This document shows positions 8,785-15,551 of a stretch of DNA of 64,000 nucleotides, piece after piece (the first letter of the stretch is position 1; each line of letters starts with the position of its first letter). Source of the DNA: Carboxydothermus hydrogenoformans Z-2901 (lineage in GTDB: Bacteria; Bacillota; Z-2901; Carboxydothermales; Carboxydothermaceae); assembly GCF_000012865.1 (NCBI RefSeq), contig NC_007503.1:186001-250000 (forward strand). The letters run 5' to 3'. The position numbers and the translations under genes are program-made. The notes beneath the pieces were generated by a model. It was given only the letters and a program-made list of their open reading frames with translations, was not told where the DNA came from and did not search any database.

Positions 8785-9492
8785 CTATTTTCGTGCTGTA
8801 AACACTAAATCCCGACCTTCGGGATCATAGGGTGTAAGGGTGAAATCCCGGTAAAAGACGATTTCCCGAAAGCCGGCATCTTCCAAAAAGGTTTTTAACT
8901 TTTCCACAGTAACCGGATATAAAAACATCTGGTCGGTGTAAGTTTCTCCTTTTTGCGGGAAAACAAGTTCAAGGGAGAACCGCACCAAATCGCCAAAAAG
9001 TTCGTACCGCCGGCGGAAAATTAAATCCAGATCCAAAAGCTTTTTTTCGGGGAAAGGGAAAACGCCGGTTTTTAAAAATAAGGCAAAGTTAACCGTTTGA
9101 CCTACTAAAAGACCTCCTGGAAGTAAATGTTTAAAAAAGTTTGCCAGAGCTTTTTTTATACCATCCTCTCCTAAAACCGGTAAGGTGTTGCCGATACAAA
9201 AAATGCCCTCAAAAGACTCCTTTAAGTGAAAAGCAGTAAGGTCAGCGGTTAAAAATTTAACATTGTTTTTACCCCGCGCCTTTTTCTGAGCTAAACTTAT
9301 AAATTCAGGGTTTATATCGATTCCCGTTACTTCAAAACCCCTTTCGGCCAAAGAGAGGGCGTAATTACCGGTACCGCAGCCCGCGTCCAAAAGTTTTTTT
9401 GCCGGGGTAAAAAGCTTTTTTAAACTATTTACTACCGTATCATTGGCCGGGAACAAGAGATCGTAATACCGGTTTAAAAGAGAAAAGCCCAT
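8785..9492 (-). CDS. SAM-dependent methyltransferase, class I
   Basis: I start at ATG 9492 (MGFSLLNRYYDLLFPAN), eight bases after AGGAGG, giving 235 residues. A longer frame to 9594 would overlap the upstream gene. Motif I is clear (LLDAGCGTGNYALSLA, residues about 35-50), followed by GFEVTGIDIN, whose acidic residue contacts the SAM ribose, and by a Rossmann-fold core (FLTADLTAF, FEGIFCIGNTLPVL). The substrate is unknown. It lies 13 bases behind the polyferredoxin gene and is probably co-transcribed with it. Confidence 0.85.
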   Translation of the reverse strand: MGFSLLNRYYDLLFPANDTVVNSLKKLFTPAKKLLDAGCGTGNYALSLAERGFEVTGIDINPEFISLAQKKARGKNNVKFLTADLTAFHLKESFEGIFCIGNTLPVLGEDGIKKALANFFKHLLPGGLLVGQTVNFALFLKTGVFPFPEKKLLDLDLIFRRRYELFGDLVRFSLELVFPQKGETYTDQMFLYPVTVEKLKTFLEDAGFREIVFYRDFTLTPYDPEGRDLVFTARK

Positions 9493-9505
9493 CCATCCTT
9501 CCTCC

Positions 9506-10480
9506 TCAGTGGGTAAGCTTATCGACCAGCGGGTAATAAGCTTGCCAGAGTTCTGGTAATACTGTGGATTGCCAGCGTCCGGTAATTTTAGCAATAATCA
9601 TGCCGCCAATAAAAAAGCCCAAAAGAATTAAAGAATACTGAAAAGGGGTTAAGGTAAATTTTCCAATTCTGCTGCCAAGAGACAAAGTGTTTCTTACCGG
9701 ACAGACTTCAACGCAACTACAGCATAACGTACATTCGGGAGAGGTAACGGCATTTAGGGTCGAAACCTTTAAATTGCTGGGACAAATTTTATCGCATTTT
9801 TTACAGGAAATACAGCTTTCGTTATTTCTTTTTATAGTTAGGGGCGAAAAAAAAGCAAAAATATTCATGAAAGCTCCATAAGGACAGAGAAACCGGCACC
9901 AGAATTGAGGAAAAGTAAGGGATAAAACTATTAAGACGATAAGTACCTTTACGGTTAAAGCGGAAGGATTTAAAAAGAATTTTAGCATTTTGATATCAGC
10001 AACCGCATTATAAGGGGATTGGACAAACTGCCAGGTAGCATCATAAGGCATGTCAATTAAAATTACTTTAATAAAGAACAGAGCGATAAGATACTTAATG
10101 CTGGCAAGTAAATAGCCAAGCCAGGTTGGGATTAGTAAATCTCCGGGGATTATTTTTTTTCGAAAACGGTATAGAAGTTCCGATACGGTACCGATGGGAC
10201 AGATATGGCTGCAAAATCCGCGTTTAAAGAGAAAAGCGCTCAAAATAATTAAAATTAAAATCGTAAGGCCTGCCGGGTGTACCGGATCAAAAATTCCCGA
10301 AAATAAATAGCTTTTTAAAGCTACCAGGGCTGAAATAGGGAGAAAGCCTTCGATTGAAGGAAAACGGTATTTTAACGCCGAAACCCCTTCGGTGGGGAAT
10401 AAAGTTACTGCCTTATAAAAGAAAAAACCGGCTACAGAAAAAAAGAGAAGATAGTAATACTGGCTAATCTTTCGGAGCAA
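9506..10480 (-). CDS. NapH-like membrane polyferredoxin (4Fe-4S binding protein)
   Basis: I choose TTG 10480, eight bases after AGGAGGG, giving 324 residues. The upstream ATG at 10546 has no ribosome site and lies beyond the probable -10 box. There are about five membrane helices and two paired cysteine motifs in loops, CSHICP (about residue 95) and CRFLCPYGAF (about residue 190), typical of NapH/NosR/CcoG-type proteins. Near residues 220-265 are two ferredoxin clusters, CISCKKCDKICPS and CTLCCSCVEVCP. Family members pass electrons between quinol and periplasmic or cytoplasmic partners. A CRP/FNR-like site sits at about -41.5 from the predicted start, so it may respond to redox or gas signals. 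The specific partner is not evident; nearby cytochromes are candidates. Confidence 0.88.
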   Translation of the reverse strand: MLRKISQYYYLLFFSVAGFFFYKAVTLFPTEGVSALKYRFPSIEGFLPISALVALKSYLFSGIFDPVHPAGLTILILIILSAFLFKRGFCSHICPIGTVSELLYRFRKKIIPGDLLIPTWLGYLLASIKYLIALFFIKVILIDMPYDATWQFVQSPYNAVADIKMLKFFLNPSALTVKVLIVLIVLSLTFPQFWCRFLCPYGAFMNIFAFFSPLTIKRNNESCISCKKCDKICPSNLKVSTLNAVTSPECTLCCSCVEVCPVRNTLSLGSRIGKFTLTPFQYSLILLGFFIGGMIIAKITGRWQSTVLPELWQAYYPLVDKLTH

Positions 10481-10504
10481 GGCAAAGTCCCTCCTTTTAC
10501 TTGC

Positions 10505-10547
10505 ATTATAAAATAATGGTAAAAACTTTTCCGTGATACTTCTCACA
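10505..10547 (-). promoter_or_regulatory. CRP/FNR-type site with -10 box for the polyferredoxin operon
   Basis: CGTGA-TACTTC-TCACA at 10532-10547 matches nine of ten positions of the TGTGA-N6-TCACA consensus. On the minus strand TATAAT lies at 10510-10505 with no -35 hexamer (GGAAAA at the right place). Counting from that box puts transcription start near 10498 and the site centre at -41.5, the classical class II activator position. Confidence 0.55.
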
Positions 10548-10560
10548 AATAAAATAATCC

Positions 10561-10589
10561 TTGCATTACGGAAAAGAATGGTTTATAAT
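10561..10589 (+). promoter_or_regulatory. SigA-type promoter for the DEAD-box helicase leader
   Basis: TTGCAT (10561-10566) and TATAAT (10584-10589) are separated by exactly 17 bases. Predicted start is about 10596, leaving a leader of about 115 bases that contains a terminator-like hairpin. Confidence 0.7.
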
Positions 10590-10608
10590 ACATGAGGCAA
10601 GAAATGGT

Positions 10609-10643
10609 AAGCCTTTCTGCCAAGCTGCAGAAAGGCTTTTTAT
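10609..10643 (+). terminator. Attenuator-like hairpin in the helicase leader
   Basis: AAGCCTTTCTGC and GCAGAAAGGCTT form a perfect 12-base stem with a six-base loop, followed by TTTTTAT. It lies between the promoter and the helicase start. The only upstream gene points away, so it cannot be a terminator for a preceding gene. Premature termination or readthrough control is the simplest reading. Confidence 0.65.
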
Positions 10644-10710
10644 GTTTTAAGCATAAATCCAGCAATTTTGCCCAAATTAAAAATGAAAAAAGGAAAAAGG
10701 AGAGTTTTTC

Positions 10711-12003
10711 ATGGAAGAGTTTAAAAAATTGGGATTAATCACACCGCTTTTAAAAGCGGTGAACGACCTGGGGTTTGAAATGCCTACTCCCATTCAAAAG
10801 GAGGCTATTCCACTTATTTTAGAAGGACATAACCTGGTGGGTCAGGCTCCTACCGGAACCGGAAAAACCGCTGCTTACCTTTTACCGGTGTTACAAAGAA
10901 TTCAGCGGGGAAAGAAAGCTCAAGTGTTGATCGTTACTCCGACCCGGGAGCTGGCACTGCAGGTGGCCGATGAAGTGGCCAAACTCGGAAAATATCTTAA
11001 AGTCCGGGCTCTGGCGGTATACGGCGGCCAGGCTATTGAGCGGCAAATCCGGGGACTTCGCCAGGGGGTAGAAGTGATTGTGGGGACCCCGGGACGAATC
11101 TTAGACCATATCGGCCGGAAGACTTTTCCGGCGGCAGAGATCAAAATCGTTATCCTGGACGAAGCCGATGAAATGCTGGATATGGGTTTTATCGATGATA
11201 TCGAGGCAATTTTAAATACCCTGACCAACCGCCAGCAAACCTTGCTTTTCTCGGCAACGCTGCCGGCTCCAATAAAAACCATAATTAAAAAGTTTTTAGG
11301 GGGGTATAAAACGGTTAAACTGGTTGGCAGGGAAAAAACCGTGCCGGCGATTCGCCAGGTATATTACGAGCTTCCGGAAACGGAAAAAATCGAGGGACTT
11401 GTCAGTATCTTAAACAGCGAGCTACCCATCCAGGCTATTGTGTTTTGTCGCACCAAAAAGCGGGTTGATGAGGTAGTAGAGCAATTAAACTTTCGGGGTT
11501 ATGCAGCTAAAGGATTGCACGGGGATATGAGCCAGCGGGAACGCACTCAGACCATTAAAAGCTTTAAAGCCGGGAAAACCGAACTTTTGGTGGCTACCGA
11601 TGTAGCCGCCCGGGGCCTTGACATTCCCGATGTTTCCCATGTCATCAATTTCGATATTCCCCAGAACCCGGAAAGCTATATCCACCGTATTGGACGTACC
11701 GGCCGGGCGGGCAGGGAAGGAAAGGCCATTACCCTGATTAACTACCGGGAAAGAAAGCTTTTAAAAGCCATAGAAGAGGCAATAAATAAGCGCTTAAAGC
11801 GGGAAATACTGCCGGAGCCGGTGGATTTGGAAGAAGCCAGATTCAAAAAAATTGCCAAGAAAATTCTGGATACCATTACCAAAGGGGTACCGGCTTTGTA
11901 TCTGGAAATGGCGGCCAGACTTTTAGAAGAGGAAGAGTCGGAGCAGCTTTTAGGGGCAACTTTGTATCTTCTGGAAGATCGGTCTTTACAGAATGATTTT
12001 TAG
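10711..12003 (+). CDS. DEAD-box ATP-dependent RNA helicase
   Basis: The protein has 430 residues with all core motifs: Q motif region (TPIQKEAIPLI), Walker A APTGTGKT, PTRELA, the DEAD box in VILDEADEMLDMGF, SAT (LFSATLP), and in domain 2 HGDMSQRERT, TDVAARGLDIPDV and HRIGRTGRAGR. AAGGAGAG precedes the ATG. It unwinds short RNA duplexes, typically in ribosome assembly or RNA decay. It ends about 50 residues after the core domains with an acidic helical tail, shorter than in DbpA/CshA, and has no evident RNA-binding domain. The leader has its own promoter and an attenuator-like hairpin, consistent with temperature or RNA-structure control. It is monocistronic; the TPP-riboswitch promoter lies inside its 3' end. 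Confidence 0.95.
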   Translation: MEEFKKLGLITPLLKAVNDLGFEMPTPIQKEAIPLILEGHNLVGQAPTGTGKTAAYLLPVLQRIQRGKKAQVLIVTPTRELALQVADEVAKLGKYLKVRALAVYGGQAIERQIRGLRQGVEVIVGTPGRILDHIGRKTFPAAEIKIVILDEADEMLDMGFIDDIEAILNTLTNRQQTLLFSATLPAPIKTIIKKFLGGYKTVKLVGREKTVPAIRQVYYELPETEKIEGLVSILNSELPIQAIVFCRTKKRVDEVVEQLNFRGYAAKGLHGDMSQRERTQTIKSFKAGKTELLVATDVAARGLDIPDVSHVINFDIPQNPESYIHRIGRTGRAGREGKAITLINYRERKLLKAIEEAINKRLKREILPEPVDLEEARFKKIAKKILDTITKGVPALYLEMAARLLEEEESEQLLGATLYLLEDRSLQNDF

Positions 12004-12013
12004 CGGTTATAAT
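11985..12013 (+). promoter_or_regulatory. SigA-type promoter for the TPP riboswitch transcript
   Basis: TTTACA (11985-11990) and TATAAT (12008-12013) are 17 bases apart. The promoter overlaps the end of the helicase gene and lies about 20 bases upstream of the riboswitch. Confidence 0.75.
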
Positions 12014-12032
12014 TGTAAAAAAATACTAACGG

Positions 12033-12123
12033 CCACTGGGGGTGCCGGTCAAAACCGGCTGAGAGGGAGAGTTCTCCCAACCCTTTGAACCTGATCCGGG
12101 TAATACCGGCGTAGGGAAAGTGG
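12033..12123 (+). promoter_or_regulatory. TPP riboswitch (THI element)
   Basis: The conserved pieces appear in order: GGGGGTGCC, CTGAGAGGGAGA, then ACCCTTTGAACCTGAT and GGTAATACCGGCGTAGGGAA. The P1 stem closes with CCACT (12033-12037) and AGTGG (12119-12123). TPP binding should favour the terminator at 12138 and shut off thiT-thiN. The two genes downstream are thiamine genes, which supports the call. Confidence 0.97.
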
Positions 12124-12137
12124 GGTAACTGGAAGAT

Positions 12138-12174
12138 AAGCCCGTTTTCCGCTTTGCCGGAGACGGGCTTTTTT
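12138..12174 (+). terminator. Riboswitch-controlled terminator
   Basis: AAGCCCGT and ACGGGCTT pair with an inner part-complementary TCCG/CGGA and are followed by six T. It sits 15 bases after P1 of the TPP riboswitch and before thiT, the expected expression platform. Confidence 0.9.
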
Positions 12175-12205
12175 GTCTGGTGGCCGGGAAAAAGGAGGGT
12201 GGCTG

Positions 12206-12721
12206 ATGAAAGGGTTAGACTTGCGGGTGGTGACCCGCGGGGGGCTTGCTTTAGCTCTTGCTGTGGTTTTAAGTTTCATAAAAATCTGGCAGATGCCCCA
12301 GGGGGGTTCGGTAACGCTCTTATCCATGCTGCCGGTAATTTATTTTGCTTATACCGAAGGGCTTTTACCGGGGTTACTGGTAGGGGTCTTGTATGGTTTG
12401 TTACAGTATTTAATTGAACCGTATTTCGTTCATCCCGTTCAGTTTCTTCTGGATTATCCGGTGGCTTTTGGGGCCCTTGGCCTGGCGGGACTTTTTGCCA
12501 AAAAGTCGCCGTATCCGGGAGTGGTACTGGCAATTCTTGGACGGTTTTTATCCCACCTCATATCCGGAGTGGTGTTTTTTGCGAGCTATGCGCCAAAAGG
12601 TCAAAGCCCCTGGGTGTATTCGGCAATTTATAACGGTAGTTACCTGCTGCCGGAATTAATTTTAACCCTGGGGGCAGTTTACTTGCTGAAAATCTTTGAA
12701 CGCTTGCGGAAGGTGACGTAA
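12206..12721 (+). CDS. thiT: ThiT-type thiamine transporter, ECF substrate-binding subunit
   Basis: The start is ATG 12206, after AAGGAGGG; an upstream in-frame TTG overlaps the terminator. The protein has 171 residues and about six membrane helices. ThiT signatures are present: QGGSVTLLSMLP (residues about 30-41), FLLDYPVAFGALGLAG (about 79-94) and YNGSYLLPE (about 144-152), which line the thiamine pocket. It captures thiamine for uptake with a shared ECF energising module, which is not encoded here. It is regulated by the TPP riboswitch and its stop codon abuts the ATG of thiN. Confidence 0.92.
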   Translation: MKGLDLRVVTRGGLALALAVVLSFIKIWQMPQGGSVTLLSMLPVIYFAYTEGLLPGLLVGVLYGLLQYLIEPYFVHPVQFLLDYPVAFGALGLAGLFAKKSPYPGVVLAILGRFLSHLISGVVFFASYAPKGQSPWVYSAIYNGSYLLPELILTLGAVYLLKIFERLRKVT

Positions 12722-13333
12722 ATGCGGGTTATAATTTTTGCCGGGGGTGAGGCCCCCGGCTTTTTACCGGATTTAACACCGGAGGATTACTTAATAGTGG
12801 CCGATGGTGGGGCAAGGCATTTGCCCCCGGAGGTCATACCCGATCTTTTACTGGGGGATATGGACTCGCTTCCGAAAAACTTGCAGGAAGAGTTTAAAAG
12901 AAAAGGGGTAAAGCTTAAAATTTATCCTGCCGAAAAAGATTTTACCGATTTAGAAGCAGCTGTACAAACAGCGCAGGACCTGGATGCTTCCGAGGTTGTA
13001 GTGGTAGGAGGAACCGGGGGACGGAGCGACCACTTTTTTGCAAATTTGCTACTTCTTGCTAAATGTAGCTGCCCGGTAACCTGGATTGGTCACGATTTTA
13101 CCGGTTATCTAAATAAAAACCCTCTTATTCTAAAAGGGAAACCCGGGCAGTTATTTTCGGTTATTCCCCTTACCGGAGAAGTTACCGGCCTTACTATCGA
13201 AGGAGCTAAATACCCCCTTGTTGGGGCTAATTTATCCTGGGGGACTACTTTGGGGCTGTCAAATGAGTTTATAGCCGATACGGTCAGAATTTCCTGGGTG
13301 ACCGGTAAATTAATACTACTGCAAATTTTTTGA
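12722..13333 (+). CDS. thiN: Thiamine pyrophosphokinase
   Basis: The protein has 203 residues. It converts thiamine to thiamine pyrophosphate using ATP. Family motifs are present: VADGGARHL, LLLGDMDSLP (metal and nucleotide binding), EKDFTDLEAAV, and GGTGGRSDHFFANLLLL. The start follows the thiT stop with no gap, so translation is coupled. This completes a salvage pair: thiT imports the vitamin and thiN activates it, and the product TPP represses both through the riboswitch. A hairpin 18 bases after the stop probably ends the transcript. Confidence 0.95.
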   Translation: MRVIIFAGGEAPGFLPDLTPEDYLIVADGGARHLPPEVIPDLLLGDMDSLPKNLQEEFKRKGVKLKIYPAEKDFTDLEAAVQTAQDLDASEVVVVGGTGGRSDHFFANLLLLAKCSCPVTWIGHDFTGYLNKNPLILKGKPGQLFSVIPLTGEVTGLTIEGAKYPLVGANLSWGTTLGLSNEFIADTVRISWVTGKLILLQIF

Positions 13334-13350
13334 TTTGGGCATTTTTTTGG

Positions 13351-13376
13351 AACCTTACCGGAGTAACGGTAAGGTT
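13351..13376 (+). terminator. Probable terminator hairpin after thiN
   Basis: AACCTTACCG and CGGTAAGGTT form a perfect ten-base stem with loop GAGTAA. The T tract after it is weak (TTAATTATA), so termination may be inefficient. Confidence 0.6.
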
Positions 13377-13525
13377 TAATTATATCGAGGTAGCTAATAA
13401 ATTTTTTCTAAAAATATTTCTGCTAAAAATAGCGTAATGTCAAGAGAAAAAAGGTTTTAAACATTTTATGTATATAAATAAAATTTATACAACTATAAGC
13501 AGGGAAATCCATAAAAAAGTCGAAA

Positions 13526-13568
13526 AAAGCATATAAAAGAAAAGTGACAAAAAAACATTATATGCTTT
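13526..13568. repeat. Perfect 11-base inverted repeat upstream of the nine-haem cytochrome
   Basis: AAAGCATATAA (13526-13536) and TTATATGCTTT (13558-13568) flank 21 bases, with half-site centres 32 bases apart, about three helical turns. It could be an operator for a regulator binding both arms or an mRNA leader hairpin. Confidence 0.45.
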
Positions 13569-13651
13569 AATTCCGGGGAGCTGGGCTATAAGTAAAACTT
13601 AGTGCTTGCCTTGCGTTTCCCGGCTTTAATAAAAATACAAGGAGAGGTGAT

Positions 13652-15406
13652 GTGATGAGGAGGAAGAGTTTAGTTATTTTGCTGCTGGCAGTGTTTGTAC
13701 TTTTATTTAGCGGTACTACCCTGGCTGCAGATCATTCGCAGGGCAAAGATTGTTTATCGTGTCACCAGAAATATGATCACTCCAGGCTGCAAAAGTACGA
13801 GGGATCAAAAAACTGTTTACCCTGCCATTCCGACCAGGTAAACGATGTTATCCACTCGGACCACTATACCTGGCAGAGCAAACCGGTAAACCTGATTGAT
13901 GCTGCCGGTAAGCCCTGGCCCGCCGATAAGCCGGTAGGGAAACTTGGGGGCTTAAACGATTTCTGCATTACCCCGGATATTAACTTCCTGGGAATTTTAG
14001 TTAATAAGAACGGGGCTAATGTCAAAGGTGGCTGTGGCCAGTGCCACGTAGGTATGGGTTCAAGGCCGGATAAAATTGATGAGGCAAAAGATAAGGAAAA
14101 CGTTGACTGTTTAATTTGCCATGCCGATTATTCGGTATACAACAGGAACCTGAAAACTATTGTGCAGGATGCATATGGTAACTTGTATTACATTCCTAAT
14201 ACCTCGGTAATTGATATTGCCTATGTGAAAAAAGCAAACGTTTCTGGAACGGTTGATATTACAGCAGCCCTAAAATCAATTAAGAAGACCCCCGATAATA
14301 AAAACTGCCTCCAGTGCCATGCTTTTGCTGGCGGTGGCCCCAACAACAAGCGGGGAGATTTAGAACCCATCCTGATGACCGAGCCTGCCAAAGTAGATGT
14401 TCATATGGGTAGTGGGATGAAATGTGTTGACTGCCATAAGACCGAAAACCACAAAATAGCCGGCCGTGGGGTAGATTTACGGACTAACGAATTAAATTAT
14501 AATGTACGGTGTGAAAATTGCCACTCTACTAAGGTCCATAAAGGTCCTCTGGGAGTGGCCTTGAACAATCACGTCAAGAGCATCGACTGCACTACCTGTC
14601 ACGTACCGGAATACGCAATTACCCAGTCTACTGATGTTTTCCGGGATTGGTCACAGGCGGAATACAATAGTGTAACCGCCCTCTATGAGCCCAAAATAGA
14701 ACGGGGACAAAATTTAAAGCCAGTATATCTCTGGTGGAATGGCCTTTCTTACGCCCAGCAAACTGATGTACCGGCGGTATTTAATAAAGATAACAAATAT
14801 GCTCCTAATAAAACAACTAAACCCGATTACGTAACTTTATTTGCACCGGTTGGCTCAATAAACGATCCCAAGGCCAAGATTTATCCCTTCCGCTACCACT
14901 ATGCTTATATGCCTATTGACCCGGTCACTGGTAAGTTCTTCCCGGCTAAAGCTGGTTACGTATTTATGACCGGCGATGTTTTGGGTGGATTTACTAAAGG
15001 CTATAAAGAATGGTTTGGCGTGGATTTGGTAAGTCCGGTTAAGTGGGTCTATGCCGAGCGGTACATGGGCTTGTATCATGAAGTGAAGCCCGCAAGTCAG
15101 GCGCTCTCCTGCACCAGCTGCCACAGTAACCGGGGAGTTCTTAACTGGAAAGCTTTAGGATATAAAGGCGATCCAATTATTTATGGTGCGAGAAAGGTTG
15201 TAACAACTCCGGCAGTTAAAACCTATACGGTAACCAAGACCACTTATCTCTACCAGACCGCATCTACCAAAGCCAAGAAACTAACCACACTGAAGGCTGG
15301 TACTAAAGTAACTTATGTAAGTGCTTCGGGCAACTACTATAAAGTCCAGGTAAAAGTTGGTTCCAAAACTTATACTGGCTATGTTTTAAAGTCTTATCTC
15401 AAGTAA
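13652..15406 (+). CDS. Exported nine-haem c-type cytochrome with C-terminal SH3-like domain
   Basis: The start is GTG 13652 or the adjacent ATG 13655, after AAGGAGAGGTG; 584 residues. A signal peptide ends near TLAADH (about residue 26). Nine CXXCH motifs follow: CLSCH, CLPCH, CGQCH, CLICH, CLQCH, CVDCH, CENCH, CTTCH, then after a gap of about 165 residues CTSCH near residue 488. The arrangement, including NDFC...GGCGQCHVGMG..P, recalls octahaem tetrathionate-reductase-family cytochromes, with one extra haem. The last 65 residues are a bacterial SH3-like domain (VTKTTYLYQTASTKAKKL to GYVLKSYLK), which in Firmicutes binds cell wall, so the protein may be held in the peptidoglycan. The substrate is unproven: tetrathionate, nitrogen oxides or simple electron relay are all possible. 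Confidence 0.88.
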   Translation: MMRRKSLVILLLAVFVLLFSGTTLAADHSQGKDCLSCHQKYDHSRLQKYEGSKNCLPCHSDQVNDVIHSDHYTWQSKPVNLIDAAGKPWPADKPVGKLGGLNDFCITPDINFLGILVNKNGANVKGGCGQCHVGMGSRPDKIDEAKDKENVDCLICHADYSVYNRNLKTIVQDAYGNLYYIPNTSVIDIAYVKKANVSGTVDITAALKSIKKTPDNKNCLQCHAFAGGGPNNKRGDLEPILMTEPAKVDVHMGSGMKCVDCHKTENHKIAGRGVDLRTNELNYNVRCENCHSTKVHKGPLGVALNNHVKSIDCTTCHVPEYAITQSTDVFRDWSQAEYNSVTALYEPKIERGQNLKPVYLWWNGLSYAQQTDVPAVFNKDNKYAPNKTTKPDYVTLFAPVGSINDPKAKIYPFRYHYAYMPIDPVTGKFFPAKAGYVFMTGDVLGGFTKGYKEWFGVDLVSPVKWVYAERYMGLYHEVKPASQALSCTSCHSNRGVLNWKALGYKGDPIIYGARKVVTTPAVKTYTVTKTTYLYQTASTKAKKLTTLKAGTKVTYVSASGNYYKVQVKVGSKTYTGYVLKSYLK

Positions 15407-15427
15407 GTCCAAGGAAAGAAAAGGATA

Positions 15428-15457
15428 AGAGAGGGGTTAACAGCCCCTCTTTTCTTT
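15428..15457 (+). terminator. Rho-independent terminator after the nine-haem cytochrome
   Basis: AGAGGGG / CCCCTCT stem with seven-base loop followed by TTTTCTTT. It separates the two cytochrome genes, which are therefore probably not one simple operon. Confidence 0.85.
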
Positions 15458-15551
15458 AGCAGCAATTAGCATTAAACCCATAAAAAAGTGTTGGCATAAA
15501 AGGAATTTTGCTACTATATGTCGAATTAAAAGAGCGAAAGGGGGTGAGACG

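Larger units (their letters stand above)
13334..13651. other. 318-base intergenic region before the nine-haem cytochrome
   Basis: It contains a hairpin near its start (13351-13376) and a perfect 11-base inverted repeat (13526-13568), otherwise AT-rich sequence. I see no reading frame that looks like a gene and no clear -35/-10 pair. The cytochrome's promoter must lie here. Confidence 0.6.

Noticed and set aside
9493-9594. Longer N-terminus for the methyltransferase
   Set aside because: It would overlap the polyferredoxin gene by about 90 bases. ATG 9492 has AGGAGG eight bases upstream.
15490-15525. Possible sigma-54 promoter (GTTGGCATAAAAGG...TTGCT)
   Set aside because: GG and GC are 15 bases apart, not ten.
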